A DNA stretch of 64,000 bases from Ruminococcus_G sp964621905. GTDB taxonomy: Bacteria > Bacillota > Clostridia > Lachnospirales > Lachnospiraceae. Of this stretch, positions 51,241 to 60,678 are shown piece by piece. The stretch is taken from the NCBI GenBank assembly GCA_964621905.1, contig CAZUNG010000004.1:124001-188000 (forward strand), in the 5' to 3' direction. The stretch's first letter is position 1. The number at the start of each line of letters is the position of its first letter. A program made the translations under genes and the position numbers. The notes under the pieces were generated by a model. It worked only from the letters and a program-made list of their open reading frames with translations. It was not told where the DNA came from and made no database searches.

Positions 51241-51882
51241 ATGGAACCAGATAAAAAAACAGAATCCATATCATCCATTATTCGTACAGAGTGGGAATTG
51301 TTCGATCAGGTACAGAACATCGGCGGACGGGCTTCGTGTCAGGACAACTGGTCTACCTTTCAGATTATGAGATCCAGCCAGCTGCTGTCCTGGCCTCAGG
51401 AGCTCCTGAGCAGCTATCACGATGATCTGCTGGAAGCGAAGGCTGCCGGCCGGAATCCGTTTAGCGAGAAATACGGTTACATGATGGAACGTACCTGCCC
51501 GGCTGAATATGACAAAATTCGTCATCTGCTGCCTCCGCCTGATGAAGCAAAACGCTGCCTGGCCGAATCTGTCTGTCACATTCAGACCGGCTGGCAGGAG
51601 GAGATTGCCGACCGGTGGCCTTATCTCGCTCACCAGGGAAGGGCAATCCATACCCGTGAAGACAGTCCCCATGGCACTTCCTTTGAAACTTATCTGTGGG
51701 GCGAATTGCTGTCTTATTCAGAAAAGACACTCGTACTCTATGCCAGACACGTAGAGGAAGTACTGCAAAAAGGATTGAACCTCAATCAGCAAATTCTGGA
51801 ACATACCGTCTCTCAATACGGTTATCATTCACTGGATGAGGCTGAGAATGAATTGCGCAGCCGTTTTCAGACGGCAACGTGA
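51241..51882 (+). CDS. DUF4125 family protein
   Basis: 213 aa soluble helical protein of the DUF4125 family, recognised by the IIRTEWELFDQVQNIGGRAS and CQDNWSTFQIMRSSQ opening. Later EKYGYMMERTCPAEY is also typical. No catalytic motif is known. It is divergent from the TPR-DUF4037 pair with a 232-bp shared promoter region and probably works with them. After the stop, 51883-51923 holds only a GCGCG-rich hairpin. Confidence 0.85.
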   Translation: MEPDKKTESISSIIRTEWELFDQVQNIGGRASCQDNWSTFQIMRSSQLLSWPQELLSSYHDDLLEAKAAGRNPFSEKYGYMMERTCPAEYDKIRHLLPPPDEAKRCLAESVCHIQTGWQEEIADRWPYLAHQGRAIHTREDSPHGTSFETYLWGELLSYSEKTLVLYARHVEEVLQKGLNLNQQILEHTVSQYGYHSLDEAENELRSRFQTAT

Positions 51883-51923
51883 TTCCCGTTTTATCGCCTC
51901 GCGCTTCCCCGTAAGGCGCGCAT

Positions 51924-51967
51924 AAAAAAGGCAGCCTGTCAGTGGCACACACCACTGGCAGACCGCC
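51924..51967 (-). terminator. Terminator of the dgt-dnaG-rpoD run
   Basis: GGCGGTCTG pairs with CAGGCTGCC (two G-U pairs), continued by CCAGTGG/CCACTG around a TGTGTG loop, followed by TTTTTT on the minus strand. It lies 17 bp after the nucleoside kinase stop. Confidence 0.82.
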
Positions 51968-51983
51968 GCAAATTTCAAGCCTT

Positions 51984-53657
51984 CTATACCAAAAAACAAC
52001 TTCCGCCGATAAATTCCCGCAGAATGGAATTTCTCGGGATATCTTCCCCCGGTACCCCGACAAAATAATCCAGGAACTTCAACAGCCTGACCGCCTCATA
52101 ATATTCCGGGCATCCCGGCCGGATCTGAAAGAGCAGCGGTTCCGCATACAGCTTTAGTACAGCAAGTTCATAGATCAGTGCCGAGTTATAGATAATATCC
52201 GCTTCTTCCTGGAACGGAAAGATATTCTGCTCTTCTCCCCGTCTTACAGAGTCCCACATCGCAATCGTCTCCTGGGCAGAAGTTCCGCGCGTTCTGTTGT
52301 CTCTGACAATCCTGCGCAGCAGTCTTCCGTCTGTTGTCGGAATACGGTTGTGTTCATCCACATTCAGCTGCGTCAGTGCGCTGATGTAAATTTTAAACTT
52401 GTTTATTTTCGGCAATGCATAGCTCAGCTTATCGTTCAGGCCATGAATTCCTTCGATGACCAGCACATCATCCGGCCCCAGCTGCATGTAATCACCTTTA
52501 TATTCACGTCGGCCGTCCACAAAATTAAACCTGGGTATTTCTACTGTATTTCCCCGGAGCAGTGCTGTCATATCCCGGTTGAACCCGTCGACATCCACAG
52601 CCTCCAGACATTCATAGTTTTTATTTCCAAACTCATCGAGCGGAGTTTCCTCACGGTTTTTGAAGTAATTATCCACTGCGATCGTATGCGGATTCATACC
52701 GTGCGCTGCCAGCTGGATCGACAGACGCTGTGAAAATGTTGTTTTGCCCGACGATGAAGGTCCGGCAATCATAATAAATTTCACGTCCCTGCGGCTGCTG
52801 ATCTTCTCGGCAATCGCAGATATTTTTCCCTCCTGCAGTGCCTCACCGATCAGCATCAGTTTCTGTATTCCATTTTTGCTGATATAGTTGTTAAGCGCGC
52901 CGACCATATCGACTTTCAGCATCTCGCCCCATTTTTCTGAATCTTTCTGAATGGCAAATACTTTTGGAGACGGCTTAAACTCCGGCACCTCATCCGGTTT
53001 TGACTGCTTCGGCATCTGAAGCACAACGCCCTCATCATATGGTATGAGCTTAAAATATTTGAGATAACCGGTGTGCCATGCCATAAAGCCATAATAATAG
53101 TCTTCAAATCCGTCCAGACTGTAGATGTTTACCCTTGAGACTCTGCGAAAGCGAAACAGCTGCTCTTTTTCATACATCCCGTGTTTATGAAAAATCCGGG
53201 AGGCTTCTCCAAGATCCACACTTCTCTTGATAATGGGCAGTTTCTCCTCCACAATCCTGTGCATATGACGTTCCACTTTCTCCAGGAACTCAGGCGTAAC
53301 CTGAACATTGCCCTGTATCGTGTAATAATACCCGTCGCTGACAGAATAATGGATCACCACTTTTCGGATGTTCTCATACCCCGCCACGTGATAGACTGCT
53401 TTTAACATCAAAAGCGTCATGCTTCGTTTGTATGTTTTATGTCCGATGTTATCTGCGGTCGTAACAGGAATGAGTTCGCAATTTTCCTTCAGCGTTTTAT
53501 GCAGCTCCCGCAGCCGCCCGTTCGCCATCACCAGCATCACGGGGTACTGTGTGTCAGGCTGCAGCGCCTCCACAATATTTCCGTAAGGCATGCCCTCCGG
53601 AAATTCCCCGGTAATCCCCCCCATTGTTACCTGATACATTTTTCTGTCCATATTCAC
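51984..53657 (-). CDS. Nucleoside kinase with TGS and ThrRS-like domains
   Basis: 557 aa. Residues 1-70 are TGS-like, 75-200 resemble the second additional domain of threonyl-tRNA synthetase (IRKVVIHYSVSDGYYY, HRIVEEKLPI), and residues about 285-480 form a uridine-kinase/PRK-type P-loop domain: GPSSSGKTTFSQRL, DNYFKNREETP and VIEGIHGLND. This architecture is widespread in Firmicutes; it phosphorylates a nucleoside, possibly uridine. It is the last gene of the rpoD run. Confidence 0.9.
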   Translation of the reverse strand: MNMDRKMYQVTMGGITGEFPEGMPYGNIVEALQPDTQYPVMLVMANGRLRELHKTLKENCELIPVTTADNIGHKTYKRSMTLLMLKAVYHVAGYENIRKVVIHYSVSDGYYYTIQGNVQVTPEFLEKVERHMHRIVEEKLPIIKRSVDLGEASRIFHKHGMYEKEQLFRFRRVSRVNIYSLDGFEDYYYGFMAWHTGYLKYFKLIPYDEGVVLQMPKQSKPDEVPEFKPSPKVFAIQKDSEKWGEMLKVDMVGALNNYISKNGIQKLMLIGEALQEGKISAIAEKISSRRDVKFIMIAGPSSSGKTTFSQRLSIQLAAHGMNPHTIAVDNYFKNREETPLDEFGNKNYECLEAVDVDGFNRDMTALLRGNTVEIPRFNFVDGRREYKGDYMQLGPDDVLVIEGIHGLNDKLSYALPKINKFKIYISALTQLNVDEHNRIPTTDGRLLRRIVRDNRTRGTSAQETIAMWDSVRRGEEQNIFPFQEEADIIYNSALIYELAVLKLYAEPLLFQIRPGCPEYYEAVRLLKFLDYFVGVPGEDIPRNSILREFIGGSCFLV

Positions 53658-53669
53658 AGGCCTCCTGCA

Positions 53670-54452
53670 CTATACTGCCACAAACGGCGGCACAATATCT
53701 GCACCGCGTACCTCCAGTTCCGGAAACAGCCGCTGAAGCTGCTCCGTCATATAAGGGATGAATACGGCTTCCGTTCCATAATGTCCGGCATCAACCACTG
53801 CCAGCCCTTCTGCAACTGCATCGATCCCCGTATGGTAATCAATATCCCCCGTCACAAGCACCTGTGCACCGGCGGCAACGGCCGGTTTCACGACGCTTTT
53901 CCCGGAACCGCCGGATATTGCCGCGGTTCTTATCACGCGGTCCTGTTCACCGTATACCAGAACCTGGGGGAGATGAAGTTTCTCTTTCACATATTCTGCA
54001 AACCTGCCGAGCGTCATTTCCTCCGGAAGTAATCCTACCCGGCCGATTCCCTCTTCCTGGTTTTCTTCCCTGCAGGTAACCATCAGCACTGAGGTTTCTT
54101 TCAGATTCAGACTGGCCTGGTTCAGCTGCGCCATTCCCGTCACGTCAAAATTCGTGTGCATCGCATAGTAAGCGGTATCACCGGCAGCAAGCCTTAGAAT
54201 TCTCCTGCCAAGAAATGTACGGTTGTTGATCTGTTTCACCGCCGAAAAAATCAGCGGGTGGTGCGATACAATCAGATCTGCTCCCCAATCCTGCGCCTGT
54301 GCAAGGGCGGTGTCAGTGACATCCAGCGTCACATAAATACGTGATACTTTTTTTTCTTCCCTGCCCACGAGCAGTCCGACATTATCCCAGTCCAGCGCAT
54401 ACTCCGGCGGCCAGTTTGCTTCCAATACTTTTATAATCTCTTTACATATCAT
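53670..54452 (-). CDS. Nif3-like dinuclear metal centre protein
   Basis: 260 aa of the NIF3/YbgI family, predicted to form a hexameric ring with a two-metal site. The metal ligands fit LIVSHHPLIF near residue 65 (two His), an Asp in FDVTG near 103, and DAGHYGTEAVFIP near 225. It is commonly next to trmK and rpoD, as here; it overlaps trmK by 11 bp. Biochemical role is disputed (GTP cyclohydrolase-like to none). Confidence 0.92.
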   Translation of the reverse strand: MICKEIIKVLEANWPPEYALDWDNVGLLVGREEKKVSRIYVTLDVTDTALAQAQDWGADLIVSHHPLIFSAVKQINNRTFLGRRILRLAAGDTAYYAMHTNFDVTGMAQLNQASLNLKETSVLMVTCREENQEEGIGRVGLLPEEMTLGRFAEYVKEKLHLPQVLVYGEQDRVIRTAAISGGSGKSVVKPAVAAGAQVLVTGDIDYHTGIDAVAEGLAVVDAGHYGTEAVFIPYMTEQLQRLFPELEVRGADIVPPFVAV

Positions 54453-55146
54453 AGTATTCCAAAGCAGAAAAAATCTTCTGCATCTCCTGTCTGATTTCGG
54501 CTGTTCTTGTTTCCGGTTTCAACTGTCCCTGTTCCTGAATCCGCGCAAGGATCTTTTCATTGTTATGCAATTTCTTTTTCAGGTATTCCTGCAGGACAGG
54601 ATGTCTTTTTTCCAGCAGCAGTCTGCCGTAGAGGAAAAAAATGTCCCGTTCATATTCCATATTTCCCAAAACAGCCTTCATCATCTGATAATATTTTCCA
54701 TCCTCACAGACCATATCTTCCTGAATGATCAGGAACCCGTTCTCCGCAAGGAAACGGCGAACCCTATCAATATCAGACTGCGGCTGAAGTATCAGCTCTT
54801 TCATGGAACGCACAGTCCCGATCCCCGCATTCAGGATATCAATGGTCAGACAGCCCCCCATGCCGGCGATCAGCAGTGCATCTGCCTCCCCCGGACGAAG
54901 TGCCGTAAGCCCGTCTGACAGTCTTGTTTCTATGTACGGTGCTGCAGCCGATTGTGAGATATTCTGCCTGGCCCGCTCAAGCGGTCCTTCGTTGACGTCC
55001 ATCGCAATCGCTCCGGGAATGACTCCCGCCTCTGTCAGTGCGATCGGAATATAGCCGTGGTCGCAGCCGACATCAGCCAGACGGCTTCCTTTTGTGACCA
55101 GCCGTGCGATCGCTGACAATCTTTTTGATAACTGCATATTTTGCAC
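54442..55146 (-). CDS. trmK: tRNA (adenine(22)-N(1))-methyltransferase
   Basis: 234 aa SAM-dependent methyltransferase that makes m1A22 in bacterial tRNAs. The SAM site reads LADVGCDHGYIPIAL near residue 25, acidic loop MDVNEGPLERA near 50, and the NPPY-like position LIAGMGGCL near 93. Helical C-terminal tail. It overlaps the Nif3 gene and follows rpoD by 5 bp, the usual Firmicutes order. No tRNA specificity residue was checked. Confidence 0.93.
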   Translation of the reverse strand: MQNMQLSKRLSAIARLVTKGSRLADVGCDHGYIPIALTEAGVIPGAIAMDVNEGPLERARQNISQSAAAPYIETRLSDGLTALRPGEADALLIAGMGGCLTIDILNAGIGTVRSMKELILQPQSDIDRVRRFLAENGFLIIQEDMVCEDGKYYQMMKAVLGNMEYERDIFFLYGRLLLEKRHPVLQEYLKKKLHNNEKILARIQEQGQLKPETRTAEIRQEMQKIFSALEYYDM

Positions 55147-55151
55147 CTGTC

Positions 55152-56282
55152 TTAATCCAAATAATCCTTCAGCTTCCGGCTACGGCTCGGATGGCGAAGC
55201 TTACGCAGTGCCTTTGCCTCAATCTGACGGATACGTTCCCTCGTTACATTAAACTCTTTTCCAACCTCTTCCAGTGTCCTGGCTCTGCCGTCGTCAAGAC
55301 CGAACCGCAGTCTGAGTACCTTCTGTTCTCTCTCAGTCAATGTGCCGAGAACTTCAACCAGCTGCTCTTTCAGCAGGGTAAAAGCGGCCGCATCTGCCGG
55401 CACCGGAACGTTGTCATCCTGAATAAAGTCTCCCAGATGACTGTCTTCTTCTTCACCGATCGGTGTTTCCAGTGATACGGGTTCCTGTGAAATCTTAAGA
55501 ATCTCACGGACACGTTCCACGGACATGCTCATCTCTTCCGCGATTTCTTCCGGGGTAGGTTCCCGTCCAAGTTCCTGCAGCAGCTGTCTGGACACGCGAA
55601 TCAGCTTATTGATCGTCTCCACCATATGCACCGGGATTCGGATGGTTCTGGCCTGATCCGCGATTGCCCTTGTAATGGCCTGGCGAATCCACCAGGTAGC
55701 ATACGTACTGAATTTATATCCTTTTCTGTAGTCAAACTTCTCAACAGCCTTGATAAGTCCCAGATTCCCCTCCTGAATCAGATCCAGGAAAAGCATACCT
55801 CGTCCTACATACCGCTTTGCAATGCTGACAACAAGACGCAGATTGGCTTCAGCCAGACGTTTTTTCGCATCTTCGTCCCCTTCTTCCATTCTTCTCGCCA
55901 GTTCGATTTCTTCCTCAGCCGAAAGAAGCGGAACTTTTCCGATTTCTTTTAAGTACATACGTACCGGATCTTCGATGCTGATGCCTTCCGGAACCGTCAG
56001 GTCAATATTTTCCACATCGACTTCTTCCTCTTCCTCCAGGTTGATCTCATCGTCGTCCGACAACAGGAGAACATCCGGCTCTTTCTCCGGCTCCACCATG
56101 CGAAGTACATCAATCCCGTTGTTCTCAAGATAATCGAACACTTTATCCATCTGTTCTGCATCCAATGGCATATCCTGAAGACAATCACTGATTTCCTGAT
56201 ACTCCAGAATGTTTTTTTTCTTTCTTCCCTGTGCTAAAAGCTCTGCCAGTTTCTCGTTAAATTTCGCGATATCCATTTCCAT
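55152..56282 (-). CDS. rpoD: RNA polymerase primary sigma factor
   Basis: 376 aa, equivalent to SigA. Region 1.2 reads DPVRMYLKEIGKVPLL, region 2 DLIQEGNLGLIKAVEKFDY and the -10 reading helix FSTYATWWIRQAITRAI, region 3 as usual, and region 4 LRFGLDDGRARTLEEVG with FNVTRERIRQIEAKALRKLR for -35 recognition. Region 1.1 is short and acidic, typical of Firmicutes. It is transcribed with dgt and dnaG. All sigma-A promoters in this window fit it. Confidence 0.97.
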   Translation of the reverse strand: MEMDIAKFNEKLAELLAQGRKKKNILEYQEISDCLQDMPLDAEQMDKVFDYLENNGIDVLRMVEPEKEPDVLLLSDDDEINLEEEEEVDVENIDLTVPEGISIEDPVRMYLKEIGKVPLLSAEEEIELARRMEEGDEDAKKRLAEANLRLVVSIAKRYVGRGMLFLDLIQEGNLGLIKAVEKFDYRKGYKFSTYATWWIRQAITRAIADQARTIRIPVHMVETINKLIRVSRQLLQELGREPTPEEIAEEMSMSVERVREILKISQEPVSLETPIGEEEDSHLGDFIQDDNVPVPADAAAFTLLKEQLVEVLGTLTEREQKVLRLRFGLDDGRARTLEEVGKEFNVTRERIRQIEAKALRKLRHPSRSRKLKDYLD

Positions 56283-56321
56283 TGGTTTTCCATCCTTCCA
56301 TAGCTTGTTTATATTTTATCC

Positions 56322-58106
56322 TTAATCAAAAGAAATATGCAGCTGCACTTTCCTCCCTTTCAAGTCCTCCAGCTTTTTCTTATCTTCCATGATTTTCATC
56401 AGGCCCTTCATATCTGCAGGATCCAGGTGTTCTGTCCGGTAAGCAATGCTGTTCTCCATCATCCGGCAGATCACATCCCCGAGTGCCTGGCTGCGCTGCG
56501 CGTCATCCTGCAGTGGAAATCTCGCATTGAACACGGCAGCCACAGATTTTTGTTCTTCACTGTCCGAAAAAGCATTCAGCAGTCTCGCCGGATTGACTTC
56601 CCCGTTCTGATACTGTTCATACAACATTCCAGCCACCGTATGGTACAGCGGAGTTGTAAAATCCTCCGGTGAAATCCATTCCATGACTTCCCTGAATATT
56701 CCGGGATAGGTGACCAGCCAGGTCAGCAGCAGTTTCTGGGAAAGTTCGTATCCGTTTTCTTTCTCCTGTTTTCTGTGCTGTCCGGATTTCGGCGCTTCCG
56801 TCCGGGTAACCCCTGTCCCCTGCAGTGCCAGCCTGCCAACCAGACGCTGCAGCATATCCGGTTTCACCTGATATTCCCCGGCAACAGCCTGCAGATAAGT
56901 ACTCCGTTCAATCTCATCCTCAAACTCCAGCAGCATCTTTGCAACACTGTGAAAAAAATCAGACTGCCCCTGGGGGTCTTTCATATCGAACGCTCTGCTG
57001 CTGATCATAACCTGAAACATAAAGCCGTTCTTCCCGTTTTCCAGGCGTTCCTGAAATGCCTGCGCACCGGCCTCCTTAATAAATTCATCCGGATCTTTGT
57101 GCGGAGACAGATCAATGACCTTTGCTGACACCCCGGCTGCCCTCAGAAGGGGAATCGCACGGAGCGCTGCCTTTTGCCCCGCCTCATCACTGTCATACAG
57201 CAGCAGTACTTCATCCGCATAACGTTTGATCAGATTTGCCTGCTGCGCCGTCAGCGCAGTCCCAAGCGAAGCCACTGCATTTTGAAACCCGGCCTGATGC
57301 ATGGCGATGACATCCATATACCCTTCACAGACGATAATATTTTTCTTTCTCGCTGTCCTTGCGATATTCAACCCGTACAGGTTCCTGCTTTTATCAAAAA
57401 TGATTGTTTCCGGTGAGTTCAGGTATTTGGGTTTTCCGTCTCCCATCACACGGCCGCCAAAACCAATGACTCTGCTGCTGATATCCATAATCGGAAACAT
57501 CACACGATTCCAGAATTTATCGTACATTCCTCTTTTTTCATCGGCCTGAAAAAGCCCCGATTTGCTGAGGACATCATCCGTATACCCCTTACCCTTGATA
57601 TACCGGTACAGGGAATCACTGAATTTTGCAGAGTAACCGAGTCCAAACTTTACGATGGTTTCATCTGACAACTCCCGTCCTCTCAGATAATGATAAGCCT
57701 GTTCCCCTGCTTTATCCTTCAGCTGATAGAAGTAGAACTTTGCTGCCAGTTTATGTATCAAGAGCAGCTGCGTCTTTAAATCCGCCTGCTCTTTTGCTTC
57801 TTTTGAATACTCCTGAACAGGGAGCTGTACTCCTGCGCGTTCGGCCAGAAACTTCACCGCCTCTGTAAAGGAGAAATTTTCGTATTCCATGATAAAAGTA
57901 TAGACATTTCCTCCCGCCCCGCATCCGAAACAGTAATACATCTGTTTGTCCGGACTGACCGAAAATGAAGGGGACTTTTCATTATGAAACGGGCAGAGGC
58001 CAAAATAGGAACTTCCCTTGCGAGTCAGTTTCACATAGCCGGAAATCACATCTACGATGTCATTTCTCAGCCGAATTTCTTCAATTAAATCTTCTGAATA
58101 GCGCAT
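56322..58106 (-). CDS. dnaG: DNA primase
   Basis: 594 aa. Zinc-binding domain CPFHNEKSPSFSV and CFGCGAGG at the N-terminus (residues 38-65), then the TOPRIM catalytic core with VCEGYMDVIA near 255 and LLYDSDEAGQKA near 300, and a C-terminal helicase-binding domain of usual length. It makes RNA primers for replication. It sits between dgt and rpoD, 39 bp before rpoD, the normal macromolecular synthesis order of Clostridia. Confidence 0.96.
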   Translation of the reverse strand: MRYSEDLIEEIRLRNDIVDVISGYVKLTRKGSSYFGLCPFHNEKSPSFSVSPDKQMYYCFGCGAGGNVYTFIMEYENFSFTEAVKFLAERAGVQLPVQEYSKEAKEQADLKTQLLLIHKLAAKFYFYQLKDKAGEQAYHYLRGRELSDETIVKFGLGYSAKFSDSLYRYIKGKGYTDDVLSKSGLFQADEKRGMYDKFWNRVMFPIMDISSRVIGFGGRVMGDGKPKYLNSPETIIFDKSRNLYGLNIARTARKKNIIVCEGYMDVIAMHQAGFQNAVASLGTALTAQQANLIKRYADEVLLLYDSDEAGQKAALRAIPLLRAAGVSAKVIDLSPHKDPDEFIKEAGAQAFQERLENGKNGFMFQVMISSRAFDMKDPQGQSDFFHSVAKMLLEFEDEIERSTYLQAVAGEYQVKPDMLQRLVGRLALQGTGVTRTEAPKSGQHRKQEKENGYELSQKLLLTWLVTYPGIFREVMEWISPEDFTTPLYHTVAGMLYEQYQNGEVNPARLLNAFSDSEEQKSVAAVFNARFPLQDDAQRSQALGDVICRMMENSIAYRTEHLDPADMKGLMKIMEDKKKLEDLKGRKVQLHISFD

Positions 58107-58121
58107 AGTCTCTCCTGCCTG

Positions 58122-59129
58122 TTATTCTACATCCCAGCCGTGCGGCACAAAGATTTCCTGAAATTTATCGATCGAATACTGATCGGACATACCGGATATG
58201 TAATCACATACAACTCGTTCCGTCGGCTCGCCCTGCAAAATCAGATCCTGATATTCCCCCGACATACTCATCGGATGTTCCCGATAATACAGATACAGTT
58301 CCGTCAGCATACGTTTTGCCTTTTCCTCTTCTTTTTTCGCCACCGGGCTTCGGTACACATAGGTAAACATCAGAGAACGCAGCGTCTTCATGGCATCCTC
58401 TGTGTCCGGCGACATCATGATCCGGTCTTTGCCATAGCTGTTGATCACAATATCATGAATGAGTGAATTCAGCCGTTCCCTGGTGGAACCTCCAAGAACA
58501 ACCCGAATCGTAATGGGAATGTTGTCTTCACTGATGATCCCCGCCCGTTCCGCATCATCCATATCATGATGAATATAAGAAATCTTGTCACACAGCCTTA
58601 CCACCTGCCCTTCCAGAGTGTGGGGTTCCCCCGCCGTTCTGTGATTCAGAATGCCGTCACGTACTTCCCAGGTCAGATTCAGTCCTTTTCCTTCTTTTTC
58701 CAGAAGCTCCACCACCCGGACGCTCTGACGAAAATGCGCAAATCCTTCCGGACACACCGCGTCAAGCGCGGCCTCCCCCGCATGGCCGAATGGTGTATGT
58801 CCCAGATCATGGCCAAGTGCGATTGCCTCTACCAGATCTTCGTTCAGTTCCAGCGCCTTTGCAATCGTTCTGGCTGTCTGGGAGACTTCCAGCGTATGAG
58901 TCAAACGAGTCCGGTAATGATCCCCCTGGGGCGCAAGAAACACCTGCGTCTTATCTTTCAGCCTGCGGAACGCTTTCGAATGCAGAATCCGGTCGCGGTC
59001 TCTTTGATAAACTGTCCGAATATCGCATTCAGCCTCCGGCCGTTCACGCCCTCTCGACTCTCTGCTGTGAGATGCATAGGCGCTTAATTCTTTGTATTCT
59101 TTTTCTTCAAAGATCTCCCGTATCGTCAT
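58122..59129 (-). CDS. dgt: Deoxyguanosinetriphosphate triphosphohydrolase (dGTPase-like)
   Basis: 335 aa HD-domain phosphohydrolase. Ligands are visible: His in RTRLTHTLEVS near residue 76, HD in GHDLGHTPFGH near 107-117, and a late Asp in DKISYIHHDMDDAE. Its usual length for the short Dgt type. It removes triphosphate from deoxynucleotides. It is the first gene of the dgt-dnaG-rpoD run and starts 15 bp before dnaG. Nucleotide preference is unknown. Confidence 0.92.
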   Translation of the reverse strand: MTIREIFEEKEYKELSAYASHSRESRGRERPEAECDIRTVYQRDRDRILHSKAFRRLKDKTQVFLAPQGDHYRTRLTHTLEVSQTARTIAKALELNEDLVEAIALGHDLGHTPFGHAGEAALDAVCPEGFAHFRQSVRVVELLEKEGKGLNLTWEVRDGILNHRTAGEPHTLEGQVVRLCDKISYIHHDMDDAERAGIISEDNIPITIRVVLGGSTRERLNSLIHDIVINSYGKDRIMMSPDTEDAMKTLRSLMFTYVYRSPVAKKEEEKAKRMLTELYLYYREHPMSMSGEYQDLILQGEPTERVVCDYISGMSDQYSIDKFQEIFVPHGWDVE

Positions 59130-59267
59130 CGCAGCCCTCCATCACAAATGACAAAATGTCTTCTATTAGTATTATTCTGCGTGAATCCGCGATTTCCTTT
59201 TTATTTTCTCAGGAAGTTGAATACAAAGTTTCATTGATTGACAGCATCTGCATATAAGATGTCTTAT

Positions 59268-59966
59268 TTATGTTCCGAGCATGCCCGCTACAGCCGGCGC
59301 CGTGATTACCGTCAGAATACCACTCATAACAATGGCCAGTGAACTCATGGCTCCCTGAATCTCTCCCAGCTCCAATGCTTTCGTCGTTCCAATCGCATGC
59401 GCAGATGCACCGAGGGCAAGTCCCTGCGCAACCGGATTCTTTATATGAAACAGCCGAAATACCAGGTTTGACACTATCGCTCCCACGACTCCGGTGACAA
59501 TCACTGCGGCTACTGTCACCGGTGACAGTCCCCCGATCTCTTCCGAAATTCCGATCGCAATCGCTGTTGTAATGGATTTGGGCAGTAATGAGCGGCACAG
59601 TGTTTCATCAATCTGCAGCAAACTGCACATTCCAACCACCAGAAGCATCGTCGCCGCACACCCTGCGATCAGCCCACAGGTAACTGCGAGCCAGTATTCT
59701 TTGATAATGCGTATCTGACGGTACAGCGGAAGAGCAAGACAGACGGTCGCCGGTGTAAGCAGATACGTCAGGTAATCAGCTCCCCTGTTAAAGTCCTCAT
59801 AAGGGATATGCGTCACGCAAAGGAACACAATTATGATCATGATCGCTGTCAACAGCGGATTAAAAATACTGAGTTTACATTTTTGTTTGATCTTTACTCC
59901 CGCGAAATAGGTGATCAGGCTCAAAAAAAAACCAAAATACACCGAATCCGTAAATACATTGCTCAT
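59268..59966 (-). CDS. lrgB: LrgB/CidB-family membrane protein
   Basis: 232 aa from the ATG at 59964-59966; a much longer frame upstream overlaps lrgA out of frame and is rejected. Polytopic membrane protein with the LrgB signatures PKSITTAIAIGISEEIGG and LALGASAHAIGTTKALE. Paired with LrgA it has been linked to autolysis control and, in Bacillus, to pyruvate uptake. It overlaps lrgA by 4 bp. Confidence 0.94.
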   Translation of the reverse strand: MSNVFTDSVYFGFFLSLITYFAGVKIKQKCKLSIFNPLLTAIMIIIVFLCVTHIPYEDFNRGADYLTYLLTPATVCLALPLYRQIRIIKEYWLAVTCGLIAGCAATMLLVVGMCSLLQIDETLCRSLLPKSITTAIAIGISEEIGGLSPVTVAAVIVTGVVGAIVSNLVFRLFHIKNPVAQGLALGASAHAIGTTKALELGEIQGAMSSLAIVMSGILTVITAPAVAGMLGT

Positions 59967-60328
59967 CGCCTTTTCCTCCGTCTCTGCATCAAAATCATCA
60001 CGCCCTGGACAGTGGCCCCTGTGATTCCCATGACAAGCACCGTTGTCAGCAAAACAACTGCCGCAAACGGCAGGATACTGTCTGAGATACTGGTATAATG
60101 ATCGATGATGCCGACCCCCGGACCGATAAACATCACCGGCATAACAGCCAGCAGCCACTCGGCCGTCTCTGCAATCTGTTCTTCTTTTACCACGCGCAGG
60201 CACAGACACAGAAATAAAAGCGCCATACCATATACACTGGCAGGCACCGGAAGCGGTATCAGTATATGCAGCATCTCGCCGGCAAAAGTGACACTGCCAA
60301 TGATCAGAATCTGCCGAAGATATTTCAT
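59963..60328 (-). CDS. lrgA: LrgA/CidA-family membrane protein
   Basis: 121 aa with four predicted helices. The N-terminus (IIGSVTFAGEMLHILIPLPV) and ASVYGMALLFL followed by MPVMFIGPGVGI are typical of the holin-like LrgA/CidA family. With lrgB it forms a membrane complex. The gene is divergent from the 2-oxoacid dehydrogenase gene, and in that context pyruvate or lactate overflow is a plausible theme. Confidence 0.93.
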   Translation of the reverse strand: MKYLRQILIIGSVTFAGEMLHILIPLPVPASVYGMALLFLCLCLRVVKEEQIAETAEWLLAVMPVMFIGPGVGIIDHYTSISDSILPFAAVVLLTTVLVMGITGATVQGVMILMQRRRKRR

Positions 60329-60455
60329 GTTTGTTCACTCCTCACAATTTTATGCTATCCTTGAGTATACTGCGATATTTCAAAAAAATCCATAATTTTT
60401 TATAACCGCATTTATGGTAATTTCTTTCGGATTCTTCAGGAAGGCAAAGTTCCGA

Positions 60456-60484
60456 TTGTATTTCTCTACTTTTTACGTTATAAT
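60456..60484 (+). promoter_or_regulatory. Promoter for the 2-oxoacid dehydrogenase gene
   Basis: TTGTAT, 17 bp, TATAAT on the plus strand. The ATG is 195 bp downstream of the -10 box, so the leader is long and AT-rich. It contains the Rex-like site just after the expected start of transcription. Confidence 0.82.
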
Positions 60485-60504
60485 AAAACACGAATTGTAC
60501 GATA

Positions 60505-60522
60505 TTGTGCTTTTTTTAACAA
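60505..60522 (+). promoter_or_regulatory. Rex-like operator in the dehydrogenase leader
   Basis: TTGTGC-N5-TTAACAA is 18 bp with the Rex arrangement TTGTTAA-N4-TTAACAA: the right arm is exact, the left arm matches 4 of 7. It lies about 15 bp after the predicted transcription start, where a repressor would block elongation. Rex senses NADH/NAD, which fits a fermentative dehydrogenase. Confidence 0.5.
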
Positions 60523-60678
60523 AAAATGCCTTCAAAATATAAATAATGCACATGTGTATGTATTTTAAATATTTGGATTTCTTTGAAAAATAGAGAAATT
60601 TCGTACTTTTTTGTTGGATAGGCACATGAGATTACCCACAACATGAAACAAACAACATCAGAAAGGGAATAAACAAAA

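Noticed and set aside
59967..60338. N-terminal extension of lrgB by 124 codons
   Set aside because: It is out of frame over lrgA and has Cys/His/Arg-rich shadow composition. The ATG at 59966 fits the family.
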